DNA of 64,000 nucleotides from Aureimonas ureilytica DSM 18598 = NBRC 106430. Lineage in GTDB: Bacteria > Pseudomonadota > Alphaproteobacteria > Rhizobiales > Rhizobiaceae. Below the pieces are notes generated by a model. That model was not told the origin of the DNA. It saw nothing but the letters and a program-made list of their open reading frames with translations, and did no database searches. The stretch is taken from assembly GCF_000382705.1 (NCBI RefSeq), contig NZ_ARQE01000001.1:41547-105546 (forward strand). Reading direction: 5' to 3'. Shown here in pieces: positions 17,101-26,198 of this stretch; the first letter of the stretch is position 1, and every line of letters begins with the position of its first letter. The position numbers were made by a program, and so were the translations under genes.

Positions 17101-17382
17101 GAGAAGCAGCCCGCGCGAGGCGAGAAGCAGCGGCAGGAGAACCGCGCCGAGGCCGAGAAGCTGCATGGCGAGATCGGCCGCCACGGCGCCGGAGGCGCCG
17201 GCGAGATTGCGCACCGGATTGCCGTTGGCGTAGCTGAGCGAGGGGTCGTCCACCGTCCAGCTGGCGAAGGACACGGCGAGCCAGACGGACGCGGCCAGAA
17301 GCGCCAAGCCCATCAGCACCTGTGCCGGGCGGCCGAGCCGGCCGGTGCCCTCTTCCCTTGCGTCGATCGATGCCATCGCCAT
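14110..17382 (-). CDS. ftsK: DNA translocase FtsK
   Basis: Septum-located DNA pump that moves chromosome termini and activates XerCD recombination at dif. The ~1090-residue protein has four N-terminal transmembrane helices (FtsK_4TM), a long Ala/Arg/Glu/Pro linker with low complexity, and a motor domain with Walker A GTTGSGKS near residue 742 and IMIDPKMLE as a conserved motor segment. A C-terminal winged-helix gamma domain ([18 protein letters not shown]) reads KOPS sequences. ATG at 17382 is chosen; ATG at 17376 fits the ribosome site AAGGGC about as well, and the frame extends to 17481. A very long open frame lies antisense to it, as expected for GC-rich codon usage. A strong terminator follows at 14033-14060. 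Confidence 0.96.
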   Translation of the reverse strand: MAMASIDAREEGTGRLGRPAQVLMGLALLAASVWLAVSFASWTVDDPSLSYANGNPVRNLAGASGAVAADLAMQLLGLGAVLLPLLLASRGLLLVIGRRVGHTSARAWWALGGMALASAALGCLQAPAGWPLPIGLGGVVGDLVLKVPALVTGSYPQGSLGVVLAALFALPAGWCVLNGAGLVARPSDTYSDAYETEPHRGMRHDEDEREGAMQLLAGAASHWLYSARSALGRRVGDLAEARRRRNDPFAHRDWDRDAPLMPPAPEARLREALRAVDAEDAPPPARETRAARVVQPPRFDEPPMFDEPLEFEPHEAEEGFVPQAAAPAPRAAAPSAPPAAARPSATRAAPSAPPVFDAPEAPARRTVDTSRATVRHGRSDWNGSYKMAQREAALAAAAEAARVAEPDAHAAAMETDAAYRDAYEDEVRYAEEARYDDAARYDDARYADEQDEAPFELETHAALGDERRPTLEERIAAEEDEDDFAIEADRRYQPEPEPEEPGGWRGFIANNIVAFPGLKRATQRAEPEAPRAPAPQPRVAPQAPMAPRASAIDARPARVQMQPAAEMLSRQSSRARLAELGHPDLNDEFILPPIELLAPPKPRNRDNSLTPEILQENARLLEGVLDDFGVKGEIIEVRPGPVVTLYELEPAPGIKSSRVIGLADDIARSMSAIAARVAVIPGKNAIGIELPNQRRETVYFREMIGSDTFAGSKAKLPLALGKTIGGEAVIADLAKMPHLLVAGTTGSGKSVSINTMILSLLYRMTPAECRMIMIDPKMLELSIYDGIPHLLAPVVTDPKKAVVALKWTVREMEDRYRKMSKVGVRNIDGFNARVASAMERGETISRTVQTGFDRETGEPIFESEEFDLAPLPYIVVIIDEMADLMMVAGKDIEGTVQRLAQMARAAGIHVIMATQRPSVDVITGTIKANFPTRISFQVTSKIDSRTILQEQGAEQLLGMGDMLFMAGGGRIQRVHGPFVGDDEVEEIVKHLKTQGVPEYLDAILEDEDEEAPAAASGGSAGGMEESADLYDQAVAIVLRDGKASTSYVQRRLQIGYNRAASIIERMEREGIVGPANHAGKREILVPTDNA

Positions 17383-17647
17383 GCCCTTGAGCCCTGAAGT
17401 CTGGCGGGGAAGGCCCCGCTTAAGCCTGCTTGTTCGCGCCTCTTTCGCGGAGGCACGGCCTTGATCGGGCAAGGTAAACAAAGCTGGTTAAAGCGCATTT
17501 AACCCTCTTGGCCACGTGCGCTTTCGCCCCTCCCTTGCTCAGCCGAAACACCGCGCGAGCGTCCCTCTTGCCGGCACCGTGATGGAACCGTGGGCGCGCG
17601 GCCGACATATCCGACCAGTTCCATTCCAAGCGAGAAGGACAGGACCC

Positions 17648-17959
17648 ATGGAGATCAGGCACGAGGATTTGGGCCGGGGCGGTTTGTTCGTGGCGGGCGA
17701 AGGCGAGGACCGGGCGGAGCTGACCTATGCGCCGGCCGGCATCCAGAACTCCCTCATCTTCGATCACACCTATGTTCCCGAGCACATGCGCGGCCAGGGG
17801 ATCGCCGAGAAGCTGGTGGACCACGCGGTCGGCTATGCCCGCGAAAAGGGCATGACCGTGGTGCCCGCCTGTTCCTATGTGCGCTCGCTGTTCCAGCGCC
17901 ATCCCGAGCGCTACGGCGACGTCGCGGCGGCCGAGGAGAAGCCGATCGGCCGCATCTGA
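17648..17959 (+). CDS. GNAT-family N-acetyltransferase (YjdJ-like)
   Basis: A 103-residue minimal GCN5-related acetyltransferase. The acetyl-CoA pyrophosphate loop is seen as VPEHMRGQGIAEKL, and the C-terminal VVPACSYVRSLFQRHPERY matches the small YjdJ/GTLF3-type family, which includes yeast and bacterial proteins of unknown substrate. A start at ATG 17648 with AGGAC upstream gives the family-typical N-terminus; upstream frame to 17516 is not conserved. It ends just before a strong bidirectional terminator and is convergent with amtB. Confidence 0.82.
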   Translation: MEIRHEDLGRGGLFVAGEGEDRAELTYAPAGIQNSLIFDHTYVPEHMRGQGIAEKLVDHAVGYAREKGMTVVPACSYVRSLFQRHPERYGDVAAAEEKPIGRI

Positions 17960-18033
17960 CGCGGCGCGCCGCGCGCCTGCCGCGCGAGGGCGTGGGGGCA
18001 CGTGCCGCGCGGGGGCGCGTGGCACCGAACGCG

Positions 18034-18068
18034 AAAAAGGGCAGGCGGATCGCTCCGCCTGCCCTTTT
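18034..18068. terminator. Bidirectional terminator between GNAT gene and amtB
   Basis: A perfect 15-bp inverted repeat (18035-18049 and 18054-18068) with TCGC loop is flanked by A-tract on the left and T-tract on the right, so it forms a Rho-independent terminator in both directions between two convergent genes. Confidence 0.9.
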
Positions 18069-18098
18069 CATGACCGGGGCGAACCCGGAAGCCGCCGA

Positions 18099-19487
18099 TC
18101 AGGCGTGGTAGGCCGCCTCGCCATGCGAGGTGATGTCGAGGCCCTCGCGCTCGGCTTCCACGGTCGGACGCAGGCCGATCACGGCGTCGACGATCTTGTA
18201 GAGGATCGCCGAGACGATGCCGCCATAGACCACGGTGATGAGCACCGCGACGGCCTGGGAATAGACCTGCGCGCCCATGGTGACGCCTTCCAGATAGCCG
18301 CCGCCGCCGAACGCGGTGGAGGCGAAGACGCCGGTGCCGATCGCGCCGACGATGCCGCCCACGCCATGGATGCCGAACACGTCGAGCGAGTCGTCGTAGC
18401 CGAACTTCGGCTTCACCACCGCCACGAAGAAGTAGCAGGCGGCCGACGAGATCGCGCCGAGGACGATGCCGCCGATCGGGCCGACCGCACCGGCCGCCGG
18501 GGTCACGGCGACGAGGCCGGCGATGATGCCCGACACGGCGCCGAGCATGGAGGCCTTGCCGCGCAGGAGAGCCTCGATGAGCACCCAGGCGACGGTGGCG
18601 CCGGCGGTCGCGGTGAAGGTGTTGATCATGGCGAGCGCCGCGCCGCCATTGGCCTCGAGGTTGGAGCCGGCGTTGAAGCCGAACCAGCCGACCCAGAGGA
18701 TCGAGGCGCCGACCATGGTCAGCGTCATCGAGTGCGGGGCCATGTTGTCACGGCCGAGACCCGTGCGCTTGCCGACCAGGAACGAGCCGACGAGGGCCGC
18801 GATGCCGGCATTGATGTGGACGACGGTGCCGCCCGCGAAGTCGAGCGCGGCCACGCCCCCGGCATGGGCGCCGGTGAAGATCAGGCCGTTCGCGTCCCAG
18901 ACCATGTGAGCGACCGGGAAATAGACGATCGTCACCCAGAGGATGGTGAAGAGGACCACCGCGCCGAACTTGATGCGCTCGGCAAACGCGCCGACGATCA
19001 GCGCCGGCGTGATGCAGGCGAAGGTCATCTGGAAGGCGATGAAGACATATTCGGGGATCACGACGCCCTTGGTGAAGGTCGCGGCCATCGTGTCCTTGGT
19101 GATGCCGGCCAGGAACAGCTTGCCCGTGCCGCCCCAGAAGGCGCTCGTCGAGCCGCCAAAGGCGAAGGAATAGCCGTAGGTCACGTACATGATCATGACG
19201 ATGGCGGTGATCGTGACGCACTGCATCAGCACCGAGAGCATGTTCTTGGCGCGAACGAGGCCGCCGTAGAACAGGCCGAGGCCCGGCAGGATCATGAACA
19301 GGACGAGGAGCGTCGACACCAGCATCCAGGCGACGTCGCCCTTGTCCATGACGTCGGCGGCGACGGCGGCCGCGGCGGCCGGCACCTGTTCGGGGGCCGG
19401 CGCGATGCCGGTCTCCTGCGCGAAGGCGACGACCGGAAGAAGGCTTGCCGCGAGGAGCGCCGGAGCGATGGATTTCACAAAACGCAT
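18099..19487 (-). CDS. amtB: Ammonium transporter AmtB
   Basis: Inner-membrane ammonium channel of 462 residues with a cleavable signal peptide (cut near VVAFA-QE), a short periplasmic Ala-rich segment, and eleven transmembrane helices. Family signatures include VLFMILPGLGLFYGGLVR, AFAERIKFG, DFAGGTVVHINAG and the C-terminal DVFGIHGVGGIVGAIGTG, which carries one of the twin pore histidines. The start is ATG at 19487 with GAGAG upstream. It follows glnK by 17 bp and is cotranscribed with it. GlnK blocks the channel under nitrogen-replete conditions. Expression is probably NtrC/sigma-54-dependent from the promoter at 19947-19961. Confidence 0.96.
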   Translation of the reverse strand: MRFVKSIAPALLAASLLPVVAFAQETGIAPAPEQVPAAAAAVAADVMDKGDVAWMLVSTLLVLFMILPGLGLFYGGLVRAKNMLSVLMQCVTITAIVMIMYVTYGYSFAFGGSTSAFWGGTGKLFLAGITKDTMAATFTKGVVIPEYVFIAFQMTFACITPALIVGAFAERIKFGAVVLFTILWVTIVYFPVAHMVWDANGLIFTGAHAGGVAALDFAGGTVVHINAGIAALVGSFLVGKRTGLGRDNMAPHSMTLTMVGASILWVGWFGFNAGSNLEANGGAALAMINTFTATAGATVAWVLIEALLRGKASMLGAVSGIIAGLVAVTPAAGAVGPIGGIVLGAISSAACYFFVAVVKPKFGYDDSLDVFGIHGVGGIVGAIGTGVFASTAFGGGGYLEGVTMGAQVYSQAVAVLITVVYGGIVSAILYKIVDAVIGLRPTVEAEREGLDITSHGEAAYHA

Positions 19488-19504
19488 GGTTCTCTCACAG
19501 CCCC

Positions 19505-19942
<438 letters not shown>

Positions 19943-19946
19943 CTAT

Positions 19947-19961
19947 CCAAGATGCGTGCCA
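19947..19961 (-). promoter_or_regulatory. Sigma-54-type promoter of glnK-amtB
   Basis: On the minus strand TGGCACGCATCTTGG matches the sigma-54 -24/-12 consensus TGGCACG-N4-TTGCW, with one mismatch at the -12 GC (TTGG for TTGC). It would start transcription about 90 bp before glnK. The following plus-strand region 19980-20000 contains a GCAC-N5-TGG-like half site that could be part of an NtrC enhancer; this is weak. NtrC control of glnK-amtB is well known in proteobacteria. Confidence 0.7.
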
Positions 19962-20053
19962 ATTGAGCGACGGCCGGATTTTCGCCAGATTTGTGCGGCG
20001 CGAAAGCGCTTTCTGCCACTCGTCTGCTCAGGCCTGGGTTTCTGAGCTCTGAA

Positions 20054-20078
20054 CACATGCCGAAAATTTCGGCATGTG
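20054..20078. terminator. 25-bp near-perfect palindrome downstream of tesB
   Basis: Two 12-bp arms (20054-20065 and 20067-20078) flank a single base, between the tesB stop codon (minus strand) and the glnK promoter. It may form the tesB transcript's terminal hairpin, although no T-tract follows on the minus strand, or it may be a protein-binding palindrome. The almost absent loop favours a DNA-level site or cruciform. Confidence 0.4.
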
Positions 20079-20101
20079 CCTGCCTTTTGGTCGCGACGGA
20101 T

Positions 20102-20971
20102 TCAGGCTTTGGGCTCGCGCGGGCGGATCAGCCCTTCCTGTGCCACGGAGGCGACCAGCGTTCCGTCGGCCGAGAACAAGGAGCCGCGCGTCAGACCTCG
20201 CCCACCGGACGAGGATGGGCTGTCCTGCGCGTAGAGATGCCACTGGCTGACGCGCAGCGGGCGGTGGAACCACATGGCATGGTCGAGGCTCGCCGCCTGG
20301 ATGCGCTCGTCGAAGATCGACAGGCCATGGGCGAAGAGCGAGGTGTCGAGAAGGGTCATGTCGGAGAGATAGGCCATGACGGCGGCGTTGAGCGCGGGAT
20401 CGTCGCCGATATCGGCGGTGACGCGCACCCAGATGCGCTGCTCGGGGGCGAGCTTCTCGCGCGTCAGATAATGATCGGTCGAAACGGGGCGGAACTCCAC
20501 CGCGCGCGGGCGCATCCAGTAGCGCCGGATCGGCTCGGGCGCGTGGCGCAGGATGTCCTGGCCGAGGCTCTCGCCCGAGGGCAATTCGTCCGGGCCCGGC
20601 ACGACCGGCATCGCGATCTGGTGGTCGAGCCCCTCCTCCTCGCGCTGGAACGAGGCCGAGAGGGTGAAGATCGCCTGCCCGTGCTGGATCGCGGTGACGA
20701 GCCGTGTCGAGAAGGAGCCGCCGTCGCGCAGCCGCTTGGCCTCGTAGATGACGGGCACGCGCGGGTCGCCCGGCCGCATGAAATAGCCATGCAGCGAATG
20801 CACCTGCCGGTCGGGCGCGACGGTGCGCTGGGCGGCGACGAGCGCCTGCGCGATCACCTGCCCGCCGAAGATGCGCTGCCAGCCGACATCCGGGCTGGTG
20901 CCGCGAAACAGGTTTTCCTCGAGCCGTTCCAGATCGAGCGTCGATACGAGCTTCGCCACCAGATCCTTCAT
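20102..20971 (-). CDS. tesB: Acyl-CoA thioesterase II
   Basis: Double hot-dog thioesterase of 289 residues that hydrolyses medium- and long-chain acyl-CoA. Signatures: LFRGTSPDVGWQRIFGGQV, VHSLHGYFMRPGD, a catalytic-site Asp in MAYLSDMTLLDT, and C-terminal SLDHAMWFHRP with the SGGRGLTRG segment holding the active-site Gln/Thr neighbourhood. The start is ATG at 20971 with GGAAGGGA upstream. It is followed by a 25-bp palindrome and then by the glnK promoter on the same strand, so it is probably transcribed separately from glnK-amtB. Confidence 0.93.
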   Translation of the reverse strand: MKDLVAKLVSTLDLERLEENLFRGTSPDVGWQRIFGGQVIAQALVAAQRTVAPDRQVHSLHGYFMRPGDPRVPVIYEAKRLRDGGSFSTRLVTAIQHGQAIFTLSASFQREEEGLDHQIAMPVVPGPDELPSGESLGQDILRHAPEPIRRYWMRPRAVEFRPVSTDHYLTREKLAPEQRIWVRVTADIGDDPALNAAVMAYLSDMTLLDTSLFAHGLSIFDERIQAASLDHAMWFHRPLRVSQWHLYAQDSPSSSGGRGLTRGSLFSADGTLVASVAQEGLIRPREPKA

Positions 20972-21165
20972 ATGCGTCCCTTCCTGCAAGCCATGCCGTC
21001 TGGCGGCGAGGCCCCGCGTCGCGCGGCGCCGGCCGTTTCTGTGGCGTTCCTTATGCGACAAGAGGCGGGCGGCCGAAAGGGCGAGGGTTTTACGCCCGGC
21101 TTTTGGCGAGCCGGGCCTTTCGCGAGGACGCCTTTTCGCGAGAAGGGGTTTCCGCGAGGTCGGCG

Positions 21166-22404
21166 TCAGGCCGCGCGTTCGAGGCCGCCGCCGCGCTGCT
21201 TGGCTCGGTAGGAGGCGGCATCGGCCGCGCGCAGCATGGGCTCGAGCTCCGCCCAGGCGGCCGGATCGACGCGGTAGCCGTAGCTGAATCCGATCCGCAC
21301 GGGCGTGTCGCCGAGATCGTAGGGCTCGCAGAGGAACTCGACCAATCGCATGGCGAAGGCTTCCGCCTGTTCCGGATGATCCAGCCTCGGCTGGAGGATC
21401 ACGAATTCGTCGCCGCCGGTGCGGATCGCGATGTCCCGCTCGCCGAGAAAGGCGTGGAGCCGGTCGGCGACGCGCCGCAGAAGCTCGTCACCCGCCGCGT
21501 GGCCCCAGCGGTCGTTCACGGTCTTGAAGTCGTCGAGATCGAAGCAATGCACCGCCGCGAAACCCTCCCCGCCGCCCGGAAACCAGAGCGCGGCCTCCTG
21601 AATGGCGAGGCGGTTGGACAGGCCCGTCAGGGCGTCGGTGCGGGCGAGATGCGCCATCTTCATGCGCAGCTCGATCTCCTCGGCGGACACCGCGTAGAGG
21701 TGGCGCACGCTCTCGAAACTACCGCCCAGGAAGAACAGGAAGATCACGCCCAGAATGCGGTCGGGCGTGCCGCCGAAGGTCAGGGCGGACACGGCCGCCG
21801 GAAAGGCGGCGATCAGGAGCGCGGCGATGGCGAGCTTGGGGCGCAGGAAGATGCGCGCCGCGACGCCCGAGCAATAGCCGAAGACGAGGCCGGTCGCGAG
21901 CATGTGGAGCGTGGCGTCCGACTGGGCGAAGAGGCCCGCCGACAGGGCGCCGACCGAGGAGGCCATGGCGCAGGTCGTCGCCCCATGCCCCAGTTCCCAG
22001 ACCCGCGCCTCCTCCAGCGTGGCGGCCCCCTGGCCGAGACGGCGGCGATGCAGGCCGACGAGCGTCACCTTGGCGGCCGAGGCCAGGCCCCCGAGACAGG
22101 TCGCGGTCAGGATCGTGAGCGAGCCGAGCGCCGCATGGGCATAAAGACCGACCGCCAGAATCGTCAGCCCCATGATCGAGCTGGGAATCATGCTGAAGGC
22201 GAGCCCGGCGACGAGCGTGGTGTAGAGGCCGCTCGATTCGGGCCGGATGGCGATCGAGCCATGGGGAAGCCGCGAGCGCCCCTTCCTCAGGACGCGACCC
22301 AGCAGCCCAAAGGACAGCCGGTCGACCCGGCCCCGCGCATCACTGGTCACGCCTCTATGCCGCCCTTCGTTGACGTTGCGGGAGATGATTTCGGGCTTCT
22401 TCAA
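21166..22404 (-). CDS. Membrane-anchored diguanylate cyclase (GGDEF), I-site degenerate
   Basis: A protein of up to 412 residues with about six hydrophobic segments in residues 58-235 and a GGDEF domain from about 255. TDALTGLSNR, DLDDFKTVNDRWGHAAGD and TGGDEF near residue 328 are intact, so cyclic di-GMP synthesis is expected. The inhibitory I-site reads GERD in place of RxxD, so feedback inhibition is probably lost. The first codon at 22404 is TTG with no clear ribosome site; GTG at 22350 after GAAGGGCGG is an alternative start. Its layout resembles the diguanylate cyclase at 12786-13907, but the membrane regions do not look closely alike. Confidence 0.87.
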   Translation of the reverse strand: MKKPEIISRNVNEGRHRGVTSDARGRVDRLSFGLLGRVLRKGRSRLPHGSIAIRPESSGLYTTLVAGLAFSMIPSSIMGLTILAVGLYAHAALGSLTILTATCLGGLASAAKVTLVGLHRRRLGQGAATLEEARVWELGHGATTCAMASSVGALSAGLFAQSDATLHMLATGLVFGYCSGVAARIFLRPKLAIAALLIAAFPAAVSALTFGGTPDRILGVIFLFFLGGSFESVRHLYAVSAEEIELRMKMAHLARTDALTGLSNRLAIQEAALWFPGGGEGFAAVHCFDLDDFKTVNDRWGHAAGDELLRRVADRLHAFLGERDIAIRTGGDEFVILQPRLDHPEQAEAFAMRLVEFLCEPYDLGDTPVRIGFSYGYRVDPAAWAELEPMLRAADAASYRAKQRGGGLERAA

Positions 22405-22620
22405 GCGAAGGTCAACGGCAAATGTTGCGGAAGATTATTACTAAGTCCGTCAAACAAAATCCTTCACCCGATCCGTGGTCGCATTGGGTGAAAGAGCATG
22501 GGGTTGAAGGGCGCGGCCACGACGCCACACTTGTCCTTGGTCCGCTGGAGACACTATCACCGGACGAGGGTCGGCCGCCCGCAGGCGCCGCCCTTCTGAA
22601 TTTCGAACCGGAGCCGCCCC

Positions 22621-23862
22621 ATGTCCGATCCTCGCCTTGAGACCCTGCCCGAGCGCGCCGACATCGTCGTCGCCGGCGCGGGCTATGTCGGGCTCGGCAC
22701 CGCCGTCGCCATCCGCCAGGCCGCGCCCGAATTGTCCGTGGTGCTGGTGGATGCCGCGCCGGACGGCGTCTGGGAGCGCGACACGCGCGCCTCGGCCATC
22801 GCGGCGGCCGCCGTGCGGATGCTGACACGGCTCGGCGTGTGGGAGGCGATCGCGCCGGAGGCGCAGGCGATCCGCGAGATGATCGTCACGGATTCGCGCA
22901 CCAACGATCCGGTGCGCCCGGTCTTCCTGACCTTCGGCGGCGAGGCCGAGCCGGGCGAGCCCTTCGCCCATATGGTGCCGAACGTCGCGCTGAACGGGGC
23001 GCTTCGCGCCCGCGCCGATGAGCTGGGCATTCCCATCCGCTCGGGCGCGGCGGTCACCGGGCTCCAGGTCGGCCCCGCCTCCGTCACGGTGGAAACCGGC
23101 GCGGGCGCGATCGAGGCCAAGCTTCTCGTCGCCGCCGACGGCGTGCGCTCGGCGATCCGCGACATGGCGGGCATCCGCACCGTCCACACCGATTACGGCC
23201 AGAGCGGCATCGTGGCGACGGTGCGCCACGAGCGCCCGCACGAGGGGCGCGCCGAGGAGCATTTCCTGCCCGCCGGCCCCTTCGCCATCCTGCCGCTCAC
23301 GGACAACCGCTCCTCGCTGGTCTGGACCGAATCCACGGCCGAGGCCGAGCGCCTGCTGCGGGCCGACGAGATGGTGTTCGAGCTGGAGCTGGAGCAGCGC
23401 TTCGGCCTGAAGCTCGGCGCGCTCACCGTCGAGGGCAAACCCCGCGCGTTTCCTCTGGGGCTGACGCTCGCGCGCGACTTCGTCAAACCGCGCATCGCGC
23501 TCGCCGGAGACGCCGCGCACGGCATTCATCCGATCGCCGGCCAGGGACTCAATCTCGGCTTCAAGGACGTCGCGGCGCTGGCCGAGACGGTGGTGGAGGC
23601 CGCGCGCCTCGGGCTCGACATCGGCGCGCTCGACACGCTGCAGCGCTACGAGCGCTGGCGCCGCTTCGACACGGTGCAGATGGGCGTCACCACCGATGTC
23701 CTGAACCGGCTCTTTTCCAATGACAATCCGATGCTGCGGGCCGCCCGCTCCTTCGGCCTGTCGCTGGTGGACCGCGCGCCCTTCGCCAAGCGCTATTTCA
23801 TCGAGCAGGCGTCCGGCCTCAACCCGTCCACGCCCCGCCTTCTGCGCGGCGAGCCGGTCTGA
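22621..23862 (+). CDS. UbiH/UbiF/COQ6-family FAD-dependent hydroxylase
   Basis: Flavin monooxygenase of 413 residues probably acting in ubiquinone ring hydroxylation. The FAD dinucleotide motif VVAGAGYVGLGTA, the DG motif VAADGVRSAIRDMAG and the second FAD motif GDAAHGIHPIAGQGLNLG are all present; the last is the family hallmark. Length is as usual for the family. Which ring position it hydroxylates cannot be told, since alphaproteobacteria use one to several of these enzymes (UbiL, UbiM, UbiH). It is preceded by a 215-bp gap with no gene and is not in an operon with other ubi genes. Confidence 0.92.
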   Translation: MSDPRLETLPERADIVVAGAGYVGLGTAVAIRQAAPELSVVLVDAAPDGVWERDTRASAIAAAAVRMLTRLGVWEAIAPEAQAIREMIVTDSRTNDPVRPVFLTFGGEAEPGEPFAHMVPNVALNGALRARADELGIPIRSGAAVTGLQVGPASVTVETGAGAIEAKLLVAADGVRSAIRDMAGIRTVHTDYGQSGIVATVRHERPHEGRAEEHFLPAGPFAILPLTDNRSSLVWTESTAEAERLLRADEMVFELELEQRFGLKLGALTVEGKPRAFPLGLTLARDFVKPRIALAGDAAHGIHPIAGQGLNLGFKDVAALAETVVEAARLGLDIGALDTLQRYERWRRFDTVQMGVTTDVLNRLFSNDNPMLRAARSFGLSLVDRAPFAKRYFIEQASGLNPSTPRLLRGEPV

Positions 23863-24082
23863 CGGCGCTGCGGCGCGCGCATTGCGCGGCCGGGGCTCGA
23901 ATGAGCAAAAACATCCGCTTGAGTGGCGCCGAAGGAAATCCTCTTCGGCGCAACCACGCTGGCATTGGATTATTTAGAACGATAACAAGCGAGCCGCGAC
24001 ATCTCTTCGGATGTCGGGAGGTGTCTTCGTGGCCGCCGCGCGATCGGCGGCCGGGAAGGCCGGCAGAAAAGGACCATCGGGA

Positions 24083-24421
24083 ATGGCGAGCGACGTCAAG
24101 GCGGGTGCGAAGACCAAGGGGCCGAAGCTCCCCGTCATCATGAGCGCCAACGACCTTCTGGACGGCGACGTCGTGTTCCTGACCCGCGAGGGCTGGAGCC
24201 TCGACCCCAAGGCCGCGCTGGTGGCTGATGATGCCGAGACGGTCGCCTTCATGGAAGACGCGGGCGCCAGGGGCTTCAAGGGCAATCAGGTCGTCGATCC
24301 CTATCTCGTCGAGGTCACGCTCGACGCGGACGGGCTGCCGGTCGCCACGCATTTTCGCGAGGCGATCCGCCAGAAGGGTCCGAGCATTCTGCCGCAATAC
24401 GGCAAGCAGGCTGAATTTTAA
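24083..24421 (+). CDS. DUF2849 domain protein of the sulfite reductase operon
   Basis: A 112-residue protein with the DUF2849 pattern VIMSANDLLDGDVVFLTREGWS and a C-terminal GPSILPQYGKQAEF. Members of this family typically sit immediately before the sulfite reductase hemoprotein gene in alphaproteobacteria, as here (85-bp gap). It may be a small accessory factor for siroheme enzyme maturation or electron supply; no activity is known to me. The start is ATG 24083; GGGA lies close upstream. The 220 bp before it probably hold the operon promoter in an AT-rich stretch at about 23960-23990, but no CysB-type box was recognised. Confidence 0.85.
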   Translation: MASDVKAGAKTKGPKLPVIMSANDLLDGDVVFLTREGWSLDPKAALVADDAETVAFMEDAGARGFKGNQVVDPYLVEVTLDADGLPVATHFREAIRQKGPSILPQYGKQAEF

Positions 24422-24506
24422 GCGTTTCGGGATGGGGAGCCCTTAAGCGCTCTCACCACCCACCGGGCGCCCGCAAGAGCGCCGGAACCGATCGAGGACG
24501 ACAGGC

Positions 24507-26198
24507 ATGTATCGGTACGACGAATTCGACGAGCGCTTCGTGCGCGAGCGCGTCCAGCAGTTTCGCCATCAGGTGGAGCGCCGGCTCGACGGCTCGCTCT
24601 CGGACGACGAGTTCAAGCCGCTGCGCCTCAAGAACGGCCTCTATCTCCAGCTGCACGCCTACATGCTGCGCGTCGCCGTGCCCTATGGCACGCTGAACTC
24701 CAAGCAGATGCGCCAGCTCGCCCTGATCGCCGAGAAATACGACAAGGGCTACGCGCATTTCACCACGCGCCAGAACCTTCAGTACAATTGGCCGAAGCTG
24801 CGCGACGTCCCCGACATCATGGACCTTCTGGCCGATGTCGAGATGCACTGCATCCAGACCTCGGGCAATTGCATCCGCAACGTCACGGCGGACCAGTTCG
24901 CCGGCGTCGCCGCCGACGAGGTGGAAGACCCGCGCCCGACCGGCGAGCTGATCCGCCAGTGGTCGAGCCTGCATCCGGAATTTTCCTGGCTGCCGCGCAA
25001 GTTCAAGATCGCCGTGACCGGCGCCGAGCATGACCGCGCGGCGATCAAGGTCCACGATATCGGCCTGCGCATCCTGCGCCACGCGGAAACCAACGAGATC
25101 GGCTACGAGGTCGTCGTGGGCGGCGGTCTCGGCCGCACGCCGATGGTCGGCAAGGTGATCCGCGACTTCCTGCCCAAGGCCGAGCTGCTCGCCTATCTCG
25201 AGGCGATCATGCGCGTCTACAACGCGGAAGGCCGGCGCGACAACAAGTACAAGGCGCGCGTGAAGATCCTCGTCCACGAGATCGGCACGGACGAGTTCAA
25301 GGCTCGCGTCGAAGCCGAATATGCTGAGCTCAACGGCCCGACGATCAACGCGCCGGCGGAAGAAGTGGAGCGCATCGCGCGCTATTTCGCGGCCCCCGCC
25401 TACGAGACCCTGCCCGAGTCCTCTTCGGTGCTGGAGGCCGCCCGCGCGGCCGACCCGGAACTCGACCGCTTCGTGGAGCAGAACGGCTTTGCGCATCGCC
25501 AGCCCGGCTATATCGCGCTGACCGTCTCCTTGAAGCCCATCGGCGGCGTGCCGGGCGACATGTCGGACAAGGAAATGCGCGCCTTCGCCGATATCGCGGA
25601 GCGCTATTCGTTTGACGAGTTCCGCGTGACGCACGTCCAGAACCTCGTTCTGCCGCATGTGCGCAAGGACGACGTGCCGGCGGTCTACGCCGCGCTGAAG
25701 GCGGCGGGCCTTGCCACCGCCAATGCCGGTCTCGTCACCGACATCATCGCCTGCCCCGGCCTCGATTATTGCGCGCTGGCGACGGCCCGCTCGATCCCGA
25801 TCGCGCAGGACATTTCCAATCTCTACGCCGACGAGGCCAAGCAGAAGGAGGTCGGTCCGCTCCAGATCAAGATCTCGGGCTGCATCAACGCCTGCGGCCA
25901 CCACCATGTCGGCCATATCGGCATTCTCGGCCTCGAAAAGTCGGGCCGCGAGAATTACCAGATCACGGTCGGCGGCGACGCCTCCGAACATGCCGCGCTC
26001 GGCGAGCGCGTCGGGCCGGGCATCGACGCCGAACAGGTGCCGGGCGCGATCGAAGCGCTGGTCGGCGTCTACATGAGCGAGCGGCAGACGGGCGAAACCT
26101 TCATCGACACGGTGAAGCGCGCGGGGCTGGAGCCCTTCAAGCAGGGCTTCACGGCCTATGTCGCGGGCAGCACGGCGGGTGAAGGAGCGCACGCATGA
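24507..26198 (+). CDS. cysI: Assimilatory sulfite reductase hemoprotein (nitrite/sulfite reductase family)
   Basis: Siroheme-[4Fe-4S] enzyme of 563 residues that reduces sulfite to sulfide for cysteine synthesis. Two ferredoxin-like half domains are followed by two siroheme domains. Cluster ligands are C416-x5-C422 (CPGLDYC) and C459-x3-C463 (GCINACG). N-terminal arginines in AHFTTRQNLQYNW contact siroheme. Length and its DUF2849/DUF934 neighbours fit the rhizobial single-subunit, probably ferredoxin-dependent enzyme; no CysJ flavoprotein gene is in the operon. Its stop overlaps the DUF934 start by 4 bp. Confidence 0.94.
   Translation: MYRYDEFDERFVRERVQQFRHQVERRLDGSLSDDEFKPLRLKNGLYLQLHAYMLRVAVPYGTLNSKQMRQLALIAEKYDKGYAHFTTRQNLQYNWPKLRDVPDIMDLLADVEMHCIQTSGNCIRNVTADQFAGVAADEVEDPRPTGELIRQWSSLHPEFSWLPRKFKIAVTGAEHDRAAIKVHDIGLRILRHAETNEIGYEVVVGGGLGRTPMVGKVIRDFLPKAELLAYLEAIMRVYNAEGRRDNKYKARVKILVHEIGTDEFKARVEAEYAELNGPTINAPAEEVERIARYFAAPAYETLPESSSVLEAARAADPELDRFVEQNGFAHRQPGYIALTVSLKPIGGVPGDMSDKEMRAFADIAERYSFDEFRVTHVQNLVLPHVRKDDVPAVYAALKAAGLATANAGLVTDIIACPGLDYCALATARSIPIAQDISNLYADEAKQKEVGPLQIKISGCINACGHHHVGHIGILGLEKSGRENYQITVGGDASEHAALGERVGPGIDAEQVPGAIEALVGVYMSERQTGETFIDTVKRAGLEPFKQGFTAYVAGSTAGEGAHA

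Noticed and set aside
13981..17397. Very long open frame antisense to ftsK
   Set aside because: ftsK motifs are complete on the other strand; high-GC codon usage opens the antisense frame, and its translation is a low-complexity His/Arg/Gly/Asp mix.
17990..18010. GGCACGTGCC as a second parS site
   Set aside because: Only the central CACGTG is shared; the flanking TTTC/GAAA arms of parS are absent.
22422..22640. 72-codon plus-strand frame before the UbiH-type gene
   Set aside because: It overlaps the start of the real gene in another frame and shows no codon bias in its AT-richer first part.
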